A stretch of DNA of 64,000 nucleotides from Pseudomonas sp. FeN3W. Lineage in GTDB: Bacteria; Pseudomonadota; Gammaproteobacteria; Pseudomonadales; Pseudomonadaceae. The DNA is taken from NCBI GenBank assembly GCA_030263805.2, contig CP136010.1:1007001-1071000 (forward strand), read 5' to 3'. Positions 54,828 through 63,515 of this stretch are shown piece by piece. The notes under the pieces are model-generated. The model did no database searches. It was not told where the DNA came from and saw only the letters and a program-made list of their open reading frames with translations. Made by a program: the position numbers and the translations under genes. Each line of letters begins with the position of its first letter. Positions within the stretch are counted from its first letter, which is position 1.

Positions 54828-57188
54828 ATGGCCAAGGCCGGGGGCAAGCAGTTCAAATCCATCAGGCTCGAACGTCTGGCGCGCTTCATCGACTGGGCGA
54901 CGGCGCGATATCCGGACTTCACCGCGAAGAAGCATCACCAGGAAAAGTGGTTCGCGCCCTATATCGGCTACCCGATGCCGGGGCTCGGTCGGGCGGCGAA
55001 AGCCTTCTGGCTGGGACTGCACGGTCCGGCGGTCGACCAGCTGATGGCCGAACCCACGGCGGATGAACTGCTCGAGCGGATCGTCAGCCGTGACCTTGGC
55101 GAGATCCACTGCAGCGTGGATGTGTTCGGCAGCGAGAAGACTTTCAGCCTGGGCTCGCCGGTCCATCTGCTGGAGCCGGACTGGGCCATGCGGCTGGACG
55201 ACAGCCCGCGGCGCGGCGATTTCACCGGCAACCTGAAACAGGCCGTGCAGCGCTATGTGCGCAATCGGCTGCAGTTGCTCGAACGCCCCTTCGCCGAAAT
55301 GGACGAGGACGAGCGGCAGCGTTGCCTGGCGCGCATCCGCCCCGAACTGTCACGGCTCGATGAATTTCTGCCGCATGCCGTCGCCATCCTCAACGAGATT
55401 CGCCATGAGCTGCGCTACGTGGTGGCGTTGCAGCGCGGCAATCTCATCCTCGAATTGCAGCGGCGCGTTCCTTCCGGCCAGGATCATCTGCTCAGCGTGG
55501 CGGAAGTCGAGACGTGGAAGCGCCAGGATCGCGACGAGCTGCAGGCCACCTTCGAGCGCATGCTCGAGCTCGCTGGCGATTTCGACCTGCAACTGCTCGG
55601 GCACAAGCGTCTTACCGAACTCATCGCCCTGGAACCCGGCCGCATGCGCAAGGCGATTCGTGCCGCCCGCCGCGAGCACGAGGAGAAGATGGCGTTCGCC
55701 GTGCTGCTGGAGAACAACCCACGCTTCGTCCACTACCACAAGCTCTACCCGGCCCGCCGCCTGACGCGACGCTGGATCGCCCTGCTCGGCCCCACCAACA
55801 GCGGCAAGACGCACCGCTCCATCGAAGCGATGGCGGCCGCCGAGCACGCCATCTACCTCTCGCCGCTGCGCCTGATGGCGCTGGAGAATCAGGAGCGCAT
55901 CGAGTCGATGGGCGTGCCCTGCTCGCTGGTCACCGGCGAGGAGGAAATCATTCGCGAAGGCGCCACGCACTTCTGCTGCACCGTGGAGGAGTTCGCGCGC
56001 TTCCGCCATCAGCACTGGGATGTGGTGGTGGTCGACGAAGTGCAGATGATGGCCGACCCGCAACGCGGCTGGGCCTGGGTCGATGCGCTGGTCAGCGCGC
56101 ATACGCCGAAGCTGATGATGACCGGGCCGGCGCTGATCGAGCCGTCGTTGCGCACACTCTGCGAGCTCTGCGAGGACCAGCTGCAGGTGCAGCGCACCAA
56201 GCGCCTGTCGCCAGTGGAAGTATCCAAGCACGCCACCACGCTGGAACGGCTGGAACCCGGCTCGCTGCTGGTGGCGTTCAGCCGCAAGCTGGTGCTGGAG
56301 CTCAAGGGCATGCTCGAAAGCGCCGGCAAGAGCGTCTCGGTGGTCTACGGCGCGCTTTCGCCAGAGGTGCGCCGCGAGCAGGCCCGGCGCTTCCGCGAAG
56401 GCGAGGCGGACATCATGGTCGCCACCGATGCGGTCGGCATGGGCCTCAACCTGCCGGCGCACACGCTGTGTTTCTATACCGACGAGAAGTTCGACGGCAT
56501 CCAGAACCGCCAGCTCAAGGTGCAGGAGGTCAAGCAGATCGGTGGCCGCGCCGGGCGTTTCGGTCACCACGACAGCGGCGAGATCACTGCGCTTGACCCG
56601 CAGACGCTCAAGTCCATCCGCCGCCTGTTCAACAGCCCGGATGCGCCGGTGGACCTGAGTCAGTTCCAGGTGCGCCCGTCCATCGATCATCTGTCCGCCA
56701 TTTCCGAACTGATGGGCGAGCCGAGCCTGCTGCGCGCCTGGCTGACCTTCAACCGCAACATCAATTACGGCGAGGCGTTCATCTCGGTGCTGCCGGACGA
56801 ACTGGCCGAATGGATCGAACTGATCGACGACCCGAAGATTCCGCTCTGGCTGCGCTGGACGTTCGCCTGCACGCCGATCCGCGGCGGCTTCGACAGCCCG
56901 GCCAGTCAGCATGCCCAGCGCTGGATCAAGCGAGTCGCCGAAGGTCACGCCATCCCGATGCCCAAGCTGCTGCTCGGCAGCGATCTGGCCAGCCTGGAAA
57001 GCACCCTGCACGTGGTGGAAACCTACCTGCACCTGTCCCGTAGCTTGCCCGAGCATTTCCCCGAGCACGACGACGGTGAAGACGCGCGCAAGCTGCTCAA
57101 CGATGCCATCACCCGTGAACTGTCACGCCAGCGTAAACCGCGTGCGGCGAAACGCGGCGGCGGCCGCAGGGCGGGCCGGCGGCGCTGA
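54828..57188 (+). CDS. SUV3-like DExH RNA helicase
   Basis: Helicase of 786 residues. It has the Walker A motif LLGPTNSGKTHRSIEA (near residue 320), the DExH-like box VVVVDEVQMMAD, VAFSRKLV, VATDAVGMGLNLP and the late GGRAGRF (motif VI), in the order seen in SUV3, the mitochondrial RNA degradosome helicase. The N-terminal 300 residues are specific to bacterial versions, and the C-terminus is basic (RKPRAAKRGGGRRAGRRR), suiting nucleic-acid binding. I start at 54828 (MAKAGG); a GTG three codons earlier is possible. Biological role unknown. Confidence 0.85.
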   Translation: MAKAGGKQFKSIRLERLARFIDWATARYPDFTAKKHHQEKWFAPYIGYPMPGLGRAAKAFWLGLHGPAVDQLMAEPTADELLERIVSRDLGEIHCSVDVFGSEKTFSLGSPVHLLEPDWAMRLDDSPRRGDFTGNLKQAVQRYVRNRLQLLERPFAEMDEDERQRCLARIRPELSRLDEFLPHAVAILNEIRHELRYVVALQRGNLILELQRRVPSGQDHLLSVAEVETWKRQDRDELQATFERMLELAGDFDLQLLGHKRLTELIALEPGRMRKAIRAARREHEEKMAFAVLLENNPRFVHYHKLYPARRLTRRWIALLGPTNSGKTHRSIEAMAAAEHAIYLSPLRLMALENQERIESMGVPCSLVTGEEEIIREGATHFCCTVEEFARFRHQHWDVVVVDEVQMMADPQRGWAWVDALVSAHTPKLMMTGPALIEPSLRTLCELCEDQLQVQRTKRLSPVEVSKHATTLERLEPGSLLVAFSRKLVLELKGMLESAGKSVSVVYGALSPEVRREQARRFREGEADIMVATDAVGMGLNLPAHTLCFYTDEKFDGIQNRQLKVQEVKQIGGRAGRFGHHDSGEITALDPQTLKSIRRLFNSPDAPVDLSQFQVRPSIDHLSAISELMGEPSLLRAWLTFNRNINYGEAFISVLPDELAEWIELIDDPKIPLWLRWTFACTPIRGGFDSPASQHAQRWIKRVAEGHAIPMPKLLLGSDLASLESTLHVVETYLHLSRSLPEHFPEHDDGEDARKLLNDAITRELSRQRKPRAAKRGGGRRAGRRR

Positions 57189-57279
57189 GCATGCGTGGCC
57201 GATGCGCAGGGCTGCACCTGCAAGCGCCCTTGTGTGCGTCGCTATAATCGCCGCCTCGCTGCCGACCACGAGCCAGCCC

Positions 57280-58044
57280 ATGCCCATCAACTACGCCCGT
57301 CGTCTGACCGATCGCCGACGATCCGCCCATAGCAATCGCCAGCTCGGCTTGTGCCTCGCCTTCGTTGCGGGGGCCGCCAATGCCGGCGGGTTCATCGCCG
57401 TCCAGCAGTACACTTCGCACATGACCGGCATCGTCTCGGCGATGGCCGACAATCTGGCCCTCGGGGCCACCGACCTGGCGCTGGCCGGCTTCGGCGCCCT
57501 GCTCTCGTTCGTCCTTGGCGCGATGTGCTCGACGCTGATGATCAACTTCTCGCGCCGCCGCCGTCTGCACAGCCAGTACGCCCTGCCGCTGGCATTGGAG
57601 GCCGTGCTGTTGCTGCTGTTCGGTGTCCTCGGCGCGCGCCTGATGGCGGTTCCCGGTTTTTTCGTGCCGCTGACGGTGGTGCTGCTGTGTTTCATCATGG
57701 GTCTGCAGAACGCGATCATCACCAAGCTTTCCAACGCCGAGGTGCGCACCACCCATATCACCGGGATGGTGACCGATATCGGTATCGAGCTGGGCCGGCT
57801 GATCTATATCAACCGCCACCGCCATGAAGACCTGCCACCAGTGCGGGCCAACCGCGAGCGTTTGCGCATCAATGCCTTGCTGGTCAGCTGCTTCTTCATC
57901 GGCGGGCTGAGCGGCGCAATCGGCTTCAAGCACTTCGGTTTTCTCTCCACCGTACCGCTGGCCGCACTGCTGCTGACCCTGGCCCTGGTGCCGATGGCCG
58001 ACGATCTATGGCTTGGCTGGCGCCTCTGGCGGCGCCGGCGCTGA
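57280..58044 (+). CDS. DUF1275 (YoaK-like) membrane protein
   Basis: Protein of 254 residues and six membrane helices: LGLCLAFVAGAANAGGFIAVQQYTSHMTGIVSAMADNLALGATDLALAGFGALLSFVLGAMCSTLMI is the YoaK/DUF1275 pattern, with the later MGLQNAIITKLSNAEVRTTHITGMVTDIGIELG repeated half. It may transport a small molecule, but none is known. The N-terminus is basic. The start was set at 57280. Confidence 0.85.
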   Translation: MPINYARRLTDRRRSAHSNRQLGLCLAFVAGAANAGGFIAVQQYTSHMTGIVSAMADNLALGATDLALAGFGALLSFVLGAMCSTLMINFSRRRRLHSQYALPLALEAVLLLLFGVLGARLMAVPGFFVPLTVVLLCFIMGLQNAIITKLSNAEVRTTHITGMVTDIGIELGRLIYINRHRHEDLPPVRANRERLRINALLVSCFFIGGLSGAIGFKHFGFLSTVPLAALLLTLALVPMADDLWLGWRLWRRRR

Positions 58045-58124
58045 GTTCACCGCGCCTCGCCAACAACTGACGCGCGCAACGAGACAGCCACGACACCCGT
58101 TCGTTCCATCAACACCTTGAAAAA

Positions 58125-58140
58125 ATGTTCGAATTTTTAC
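58125..58140. promoter_or_regulatory. GlpR-like operator, distal to glpF
   Basis: ATGTTCGAATTTTTAC resembles the GlpR half-site pattern (ATGTTCG...). It lies just before the -35 at 58142. Paired with the site at 58169, it would bracket the promoter. Confidence 0.5.
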
Positions 58141-58141
58141 T

Positions 58142-58170
58142 TTGACAGCGGCTTTTATTGCCTCTAAGTT
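58142..58170 (+). promoter_or_regulatory. Predicted glpF promoter
   Basis: TTGACA at 58142-58147, 17-bp spacer, TAAGTT at 58165-58170 (3 of 6). GlpR-like sites overlap or flank both sides. Confidence 0.5.
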
Positions 58171-58185
58171 TTCGTTTCCGAACAA
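58169..58185. promoter_or_regulatory. GlpR-like operator overlapping start of transcription
   Basis: TTTTCG-TTTC-CGAACA forms an inverted pair of TTCG/CGAA half-sites just after the -10. The location suits repression of glpFK by GlpR in the absence of glycerol-3-phosphate. Confidence 0.55.
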
Positions 58186-58242
58186 TTCCGAACCATCGCA
58201 GTGCTCGGAATAAAACAAAAACAAACGAACGAGGCTCCGCGC

Positions 58243-59124
58243 ATGAGTACGCCCATCGTCCCGACACTCAAGGGACAATGCATCGCCGAATTTCTCGGCA
58301 CTGCCCTGCTTATCTTCTTCGGTACCGGCTGCGTCGCAGCGCTCAAGCTCGGCGGCGCCGATCTGGGGCTTTGGGAAATCAGCATCATCTGGGGCATCGG
58401 CGTTTCGATGGCGGTGTACCTCGCCGCCGGCGTCTCCGGGGCCCATCTGAACCCGGCCGTCACCATCGCACTGTGGCTGTTCGGCACCTTCGAGCGGCAC
58501 CGCGTTCCGGCCTACATTCTGGCGCAGGTGGCCGGCGCTTTCTGTTCTGCGGCGCTGGTCTACGGACTGTACAGCAGTCTGTTTTTCGATTTCGAACAGG
58601 CCCAGCAGATGGTTCGCGGCAGTGTCGAGAGCCTCGAACTCGCGTCGATCTTTTCCACCTACCCGCACGCCTCGTTGTCGTTCGGCCAGGCGTTTCTGGT
58701 GGAGGTCGTCATCACCGCCATCCTGCTGGCGATGATCATGGCCATTACCGACGACGGCAACGGCCTGCCCAGCGGCCCGCTCGCACCTTTACTGATCGGC
58801 CTGCTGATCGCCGTGATCGGCGGCGCCATGGGACCGCTGACCGGCTTCGCGATGAATCCCGCGCGGGATTTCGGGCCTAAGCTGATGACCTTCTTTGCCG
58901 GTTGGGGTGACGTGGCCTTCACCGGCGGGCGAGACATCCCGTACTTCCTGGTTCCGGTCTTCGCCCCGATTCTTGGCGCCTGTCTCGGCGCTGCAGGTTA
59001 CAAGGCACTCATCTGCCGGCACCTGCCAGGCGTTGGATCGGCCGCCTGCGATGCACCAAAACCCAAGGAAAAGGCCGCTGCCGAAATGGGCTCAGCCCAG
59101 CCCGATATCAGCAAAGTTCGCTAA
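58243..59124 (+). CDS. glpF: Glycerol uptake facilitator
   Basis: Aquaglyceroporin of 293 residues and six helices. It has both NPA-type loops: SGAHLNPAVTIALW and MNPARDFGPKLM, the second with the Arg-Asp of glycerol-conducting members. The C-terminus is longer than in E. coli GlpF (a Lys/Ala/Glu tail after residue 265). It is first in the glpFK pair, 12 bp before glpK. The channel allows glycerol to enter the cell for phosphorylation by GlpK. Confidence 0.93.
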   Translation: MSTPIVPTLKGQCIAEFLGTALLIFFGTGCVAALKLGGADLGLWEISIIWGIGVSMAVYLAAGVSGAHLNPAVTIALWLFGTFERHRVPAYILAQVAGAFCSAALVYGLYSSLFFDFEQAQQMVRGSVESLELASIFSTYPHASLSFGQAFLVEVVITAILLAMIMAITDDGNGLPSGPLAPLLIGLLIAVIGGAMGPLTGFAMNPARDFGPKLMTFFAGWGDVAFTGGRDIPYFLVPVFAPILGACLGAAGYKALICRHLPGVGSAACDAPKPKEKAAAEMGSAQPDISKVR

Positions 59125-59136
59125 GGAAACGTCGCC

Positions 59137-60645
59137 ATGAGCAATCAGAACAAGCAATTCATCGTCGCCCTCGACCAGGGCACCACCAGCTCCCGCGCCA
59201 TCGTGCTGGACCGCAACGCCAACGTGGTGACCATCGCCCAGCGCGAGTTCGCGCAGATCTACCCGCAGCCGAGTTGGGTCGAGCACGATCCCATGGAAAT
59301 CTGGGCGACCCAGAGCGGCGTGTTCGTCGAAGCCCTGGCCCAGGCCGGCATCACCAACGAGCAGGTGGCGGCGATCGGCATCACCAACCAGCGAGAAACC
59401 GCCATCGTCTGGGACAAGATCACCGGCCGGCCGATCTACAACGCCATCGTCTGGCAGAGCCGCCAGAGCACGCCGATCTGCGACCAGCTCAAGCGCGACG
59501 GCATGGAAGAGCACATCCGCAAGACCACGGGCCTGGTGATCGACCCCTACTTCTCCGGCACCAAGATCAAGTGGATTCTCGACCACGTCGAAGGTAGCCG
59601 CGAACGCGCCCGCCGCGGCGAACTGCTGTTCGGCACCGTCGACTGCTGGCTGATCTGGAAGATGACCCAGGGCAAGGCCCACGTCACCGACTACACCAAC
59701 GCCTCGCGCACGCTGCTGTTCGATATCCACAAGCTGGACTGGGATCCGGTGATGCTCGAGGCGCTGGATATCCCGCGCGAAATGCTGCCGGAAGTGCGTT
59801 CCTCCTCGGAGATCTACGGGCACGCCTATATCGGCTCCGGCCAGAGCACCGGCATTCCCATTGCAGGCATCGCCGGGGATCAGCAGGCCGCCCTGTTCGG
59901 CCAGATGTGCGTCGAGCCAGGCCAGGCCAAGAACACCTATGGCACCGGCTGCTTCCTGCTGATGAACACCGGGACCAAGGCGGTGCAGTCCGAGCATGGC
60001 CTGCTCACCACCATCGCCTGCGGGCCGCGTGGCGAAGTGAACTACGCGCTGGAAGGCGCCATCTTCAATGGTGGCTCCACCGTGCAGTGGCTGCGCGACG
60101 AACTGAAGGTGCTCAACGAGTCGCTGGATTCGGAATACTTCGCCACCAAGGTACCGGACAGCAACGGCATCTATCTGGTGCCGGCGTTCACCGGTCTTGG
60201 CGCGCCCTATTGGGACCCGCGCGCCCGCGGCGCGCTGTTCGGCCTGACCCGCGGGGTCAAGGTCGATCACCTGATCCGTGCAGCATTGGAATCCATCGCC
60301 TACCAGACCCGCGACGTGCTCGATGCCATGCAGCAGGACGCCGGCGAGCGCCTGCGCGCCCTGCGCGTGGATGGCGGCGCAGTAGCCAACAACTTCCTCA
60401 TGCAGTTCCAGGCCGACCTGCTCGGCACCCAGGTAGAACGCCCACAAATGAAGGAAACCACCGCCCTCGGCGCGGCCTATCTGGCTGGACTGGCGACCGG
60501 TTTCTGGAGCGATCTCGACGAGCTGCGCAGCAAGAGCAGCATCGAGCGGGTGTTCGAACCAGCGTGCGGAAGCGAACAGCGCGAAGCACTCTATCGCGGC
60601 TGGCAGAAGGCGGTCGACCGTACGCGCAACTGGGCCGAGGACTGA
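59137..60645 (+). CDS. glpK: Glycerol kinase
   Basis: ATP-dependent kinase of 502 residues that makes sn-glycerol-3-phosphate, trapping glycerol from GlpF. FGGY signatures: the phosphate loop VALDQGTTSSRAIVLD at the start, NAIVWQSRQSTPICDQL, and the adenosine-binding LRVDGGAVANNFLMQFQADLLGTQVERP. It is 12 bp downstream of glpF. Its end is 133 bp before the repressor gene glpR. Confidence 0.95.
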   Translation: MSNQNKQFIVALDQGTTSSRAIVLDRNANVVTIAQREFAQIYPQPSWVEHDPMEIWATQSGVFVEALAQAGITNEQVAAIGITNQRETAIVWDKITGRPIYNAIVWQSRQSTPICDQLKRDGMEEHIRKTTGLVIDPYFSGTKIKWILDHVEGSRERARRGELLFGTVDCWLIWKMTQGKAHVTDYTNASRTLLFDIHKLDWDPVMLEALDIPREMLPEVRSSSEIYGHAYIGSGQSTGIPIAGIAGDQQAALFGQMCVEPGQAKNTYGTGCFLLMNTGTKAVQSEHGLLTTIACGPRGEVNYALEGAIFNGGSTVQWLRDELKVLNESLDSEYFATKVPDSNGIYLVPAFTGLGAPYWDPRARGALFGLTRGVKVDHLIRAALESIAYQTRDVLDAMQQDAGERLRALRVDGGAVANNFLMQFQADLLGTQVERPQMKETTALGAAYLAGLATGFWSDLDELRSKSSIERVFEPACGSEQREALYRGWQKAVDRTRNWAED

Positions 60646-60778
60646 GCGGCCGCGGCCCGCGCCTGCCTGCGGTCGGCTCGCAGGCAAGCGCGGCATTGCG
60701 CGAATTCGAACAAAGCGCGCTTTAATCGAACGCCAGACTACGGCATGCTTCCCGCACAACAGCGAACAAGGAAGCCTC

Positions 60779-61537
60779 ATGAGCCTGGCGCCCCGACAGC
60801 AGAACATTCTGGAACTCGTGCGCGAGCGCGGCTACGTGAGCATCGATGAGCTGGCTCGGCACTTCGCCGTCACGCCGCAAACCATCCGCCGCGACATCAA
60901 CCAGCTCGGCGATGCCGGCCTGCTGCGGCGCTACCACGGTGGCGCGGCCTACGACTCCAGCGTACAGAACACCGCCTACAGCCAGCGTGCGCATCAGATG
61001 CGCGACGAGAAACTGCGTATCGCTGCAGCGATGGCTGCGCGCATTCCCGACCAGGCTTCGCTGTTCATCAATATCGGCACCACCACCGAGGCCATCGCCC
61101 GCGCCCTGCTCAACCATCGCGACCTGAAGGTCATCACCAACGACCTGCACGTGGCGAGCATTCTCAGCACCAAGGAAGACTTCGACGTGCTGATCGCTGG
61201 CGGTAACGTGCGCAGCGATGGTGGCGTGGTGGGCCAGGCCACCGCCGATTTCATCAGCCAGTTCAAGGTCGATTTCGCCCTGATCGGTATCAGCGGCATC
61301 GACGAGGATGGCACCCTGCTCGACTTCGACTACCAGGAAGTCCGCGTCTCCCAGGCGATCATCCATAACGCACGCAAGGTGTTTCTGGCAGCGGACTCCA
61401 GCAAGTTCGGCCGCAGCGCCATGACGCGCCTGGGCTCGCTGGAGCAGATCGACTGCCTGTTCACCGACTCGGCACCTTCCGAGGTGTTCGCCGAGCTGCT
61501 GGCCCGCCACAAGGTGCAAGTGGAGATCGCCGACTAG
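60779..61537 (+). CDS. glpR: DeoR-family glycerol-3-phosphate regulon repressor
   Basis: Repressor of 252 residues. The N-terminal HTH is RQQNILELVRERGYVSIDELARHFAVTPQTIRRDINQLGDAGLLRRYHGGA, and the sugar-phosphate sensing domain begins with IGTTTEAIARALL and contains GISGIDEDGTLLDFDYQEV. Its location between glpK and glpD identifies it as GlpR. It should bind the TTCG/CGAA sites before glpF and glpD and be released by glycerol-3-phosphate. Confidence 0.92.
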   Translation: MSLAPRQQNILELVRERGYVSIDELARHFAVTPQTIRRDINQLGDAGLLRRYHGGAAYDSSVQNTAYSQRAHQMRDEKLRIAAAMAARIPDQASLFINIGTTTEAIARALLNHRDLKVITNDLHVASILSTKEDFDVLIAGGNVRSDGGVVGQATADFISQFKVDFALIGISGIDEDGTLLDFDYQEVRVSQAIIHNARKVFLAADSSKFGRSAMTRLGSLEQIDCLFTDSAPSEVFAELLARHKVQVEIAD

Positions 61538-61718
61538 GTTCGGCGGCAGGTTATTTGCGGACAAGTCCGCCCCCACAGTGATGGCAGGACACTCGTAGCG
61601 ATTCGAGCGCTCGCTGGCAGGCGAATCCGCCCAACAGACTCCCGCGCCGCAGCCGGAGCAACGCAAACCAATCAGGGAATCAGAAAACCCAGCGTTCGAA
61701 TATTTTCTATTTTATCTG

Positions 61719-61730
61719 TTTTCGAACATT
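61719..61730. promoter_or_regulatory. GlpR-like operator upstream of glpD (site 1)
   Basis: TTTTCGAACATT, with a further GTTCGAATATTTTC about 25 bp to its left (from 61694). These share the TTCGAA core with the glpF sites. Confidence 0.5.
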
Positions 61731-61762
61731 TTCACTTTCATACGGATTCTTTTGCGAATAGC

Positions 61763-61780
61763 ATGTTCAAAACCGAACAT
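61763..61780. promoter_or_regulatory. GlpR-like operator upstream of glpD (site 2)
   Basis: A perfect inverted pair ATGTTC-N6-GAACAT, 27 bp before the glpD start. Together with site 1 it suggests tight, multi-site repression of glpD. Confidence 0.6.
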
Positions 61781-61806
61781 GACCTTTCGTTTCCGAGGAG
61801 AAGCCC

Positions 61807-63342
61807 GTGCCCCATTCCGCCCAGCCCGTCTCCGAGCTCTATGACGTCGCCGTGATCGGCGGCGGTATCAATGGCGTCGGTATCGCTGCCGATGCAGCTG
61901 GTCGCGGGCTGTCGGTGTTCCTTTGCGAACGCGACGATCTGGCCAGCCATACGTCGTCGGCCAGCAGCAAGCTCATCCACGGTGGCCTGCGCTATCTGGA
62001 GCACTATGAATTCCGCCTCGTCCGCGAGGCGCTGGCCGAGCGCGAAGTGCTGCTGGCCAAGGCGCCGCATATCGTCAAGCCGATGCGCTTCGTGCTGCCC
62101 CACCGCCCGCACCTGCGCCCGGCCTGGATGATCCGCGCCGGGCTATTTCTTTACGACAACCTGGGCATGCGCAAGAAACTGCCAGCATCGCGGGGCCTGC
62201 GTTTCGGCAAGGCGAGCCCACTGAAGCCAGCCATCACCCGGGGTTTCGAATACTCCGACTGTTGGGTCGACGACGCGCGGCTGGTGGTACTCAACGCCAT
62301 GGCGGCGCGGGAGAACGGCGCGCACATCCATACCCGCACCCAATGCCTGAGCGCCAAGCGTGCCGGCGGCATCTGGCATGTCGAGCTGCGGCGCGAGGAC
62401 GGCAGTCGCTTTTCGCTTCGCGCCAAGGCGCTGGTCAACGCCGCCGGTCCCTGGGTCGCACAGTTCATCGGTGAAAACCTGCAACAGCGCTCGCCATACG
62501 GCATCCGCCTGATTCAGGGCAGCCACATCATCGTGCCCAAGCTGTATGACGGCGAGCAGGCCTACATCATGCAGAACGAGGATCGGCGCATCGTCTTCGC
62601 CATCCCCTACCTGGATCGCTACACCATGATCGGCACCACCGACCGAGAGTACCGTGGCGACCCGGCCAAGGTGAGCATCAGCGAGGAGGAGATCGCCTAC
62701 GTACTGGGCGTGGCCAACACGCACTTTCGCAAGCAGCTCGAGCCCAGGGACATCGTGCATACCTTCGCCGGCGTCCGGCCGCTGTGCGACGACGAATCGG
62801 ATAACCCCTCCGCGGTTACCCGTGATTACACCCTGTCGCTGGCGGCGGAAGAAAAACAGGCACCGCTGCTTTCGGTGTTCGGCGGCAAGCTCACCACCTA
62901 CCGCAAGCTCGCCGAGTCGGCGATGGCGCAGCTCAAGCCGTTCTTCCCGGGCATGGGTGAAAGCTGGACGGCACAGGCGGCACTGCCTGGCGGCGAAGGC
63001 ATGAGCACGGCCGACGCACTCGCCGAAGAGCTGGTAGCCAAGGTACAGGGGCTGAAACTGCCGCTGGCCAGGCGCTGGGCCACTCTCTACGGCAACCGAG
63101 TGTGGCGCATGCTGGGCGAAGCGCGCTCGCTCGATGCACTGGGCGAGGATCTCGGCCAGCAGCTGTACGCGCAGGAAGTCGATTACCTGCGGCGCGAAGA
63201 GTGGGCAACCCAGGTGGATGACATCCTCTGGCGCCGCACCAAACTCGGGCTGGCCTTCAGCGAGCCGGAAAAGGCTCGCCTGCAGCGTTACCTGACAGAG
63301 CGACTGACCATCGAACCTGCACGCGACAGCGACGCGGCCTGA
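61807..63342 (+). CDS. glpD: Aerobic glycerol-3-phosphate dehydrogenase
   Basis: Membrane-associated FAD enzyme of 511 residues that oxidises sn-glycerol-3-phosphate to dihydroxyacetone phosphate and passes electrons to ubiquinone. The FAD loop is VAVIGGGINGVGIAADAAGRG, followed by SSASSKLIHGGLRYLEHYEFRLVREALAER, IGTTDREYRGDP and the late FGGKLTTYRKLAE. The GTG start at 61807 has GAGGAGAA 4-11 bases upstream. Its promoter region is rich in GlpR-like sites. Confidence 0.95.
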   Translation: MPHSAQPVSELYDVAVIGGGINGVGIAADAAGRGLSVFLCERDDLASHTSSASSKLIHGGLRYLEHYEFRLVREALAEREVLLAKAPHIVKPMRFVLPHRPHLRPAWMIRAGLFLYDNLGMRKKLPASRGLRFGKASPLKPAITRGFEYSDCWVDDARLVVLNAMAARENGAHIHTRTQCLSAKRAGGIWHVELRREDGSRFSLRAKALVNAAGPWVAQFIGENLQQRSPYGIRLIQGSHIIVPKLYDGEQAYIMQNEDRRIVFAIPYLDRYTMIGTTDREYRGDPAKVSISEEEIAYVLGVANTHFRKQLEPRDIVHTFAGVRPLCDDESDNPSAVTRDYTLSLAAEEKQAPLLSVFGGKLTTYRKLAESAMAQLKPFFPGMGESWTAQAALPGGEGMSTADALAEELVAKVQGLKLPLARRWATLYGNRVWRMLGEARSLDALGEDLGQQLYAQEVDYLRREEWATQVDDILWRRTKLGLAFSEPEKARLQRYLTERLTIEPARDSDAA

Positions 63343-63515
63343 GCAGGCTGGGACGAGCTTCATCCAGGGCGCACTCGTCTGCACCACCCCACAGCGCTCG
63401 CGCTGCCGCCGAGTGGACGGGCAAGACCATCCGTCCACCCTTGCCGTTGCGGTCATCAAGTGTTCATACCCTTGGCGCACCGTCGGGCGACTGACCTGCT
63501 CTCGGGAGTTGCCTG

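Noticed and set aside
55350..57068. A 572-codon minus-strand frame opposite the helicase gene.
   Set aside because: Antisense shadow of the helicase, whose motifs are unmistakable on the plus strand.
59092..60807. A 571-codon minus-strand frame opposite glpK.
   Set aside because: Antisense shadow; glpK is clear on the plus strand.
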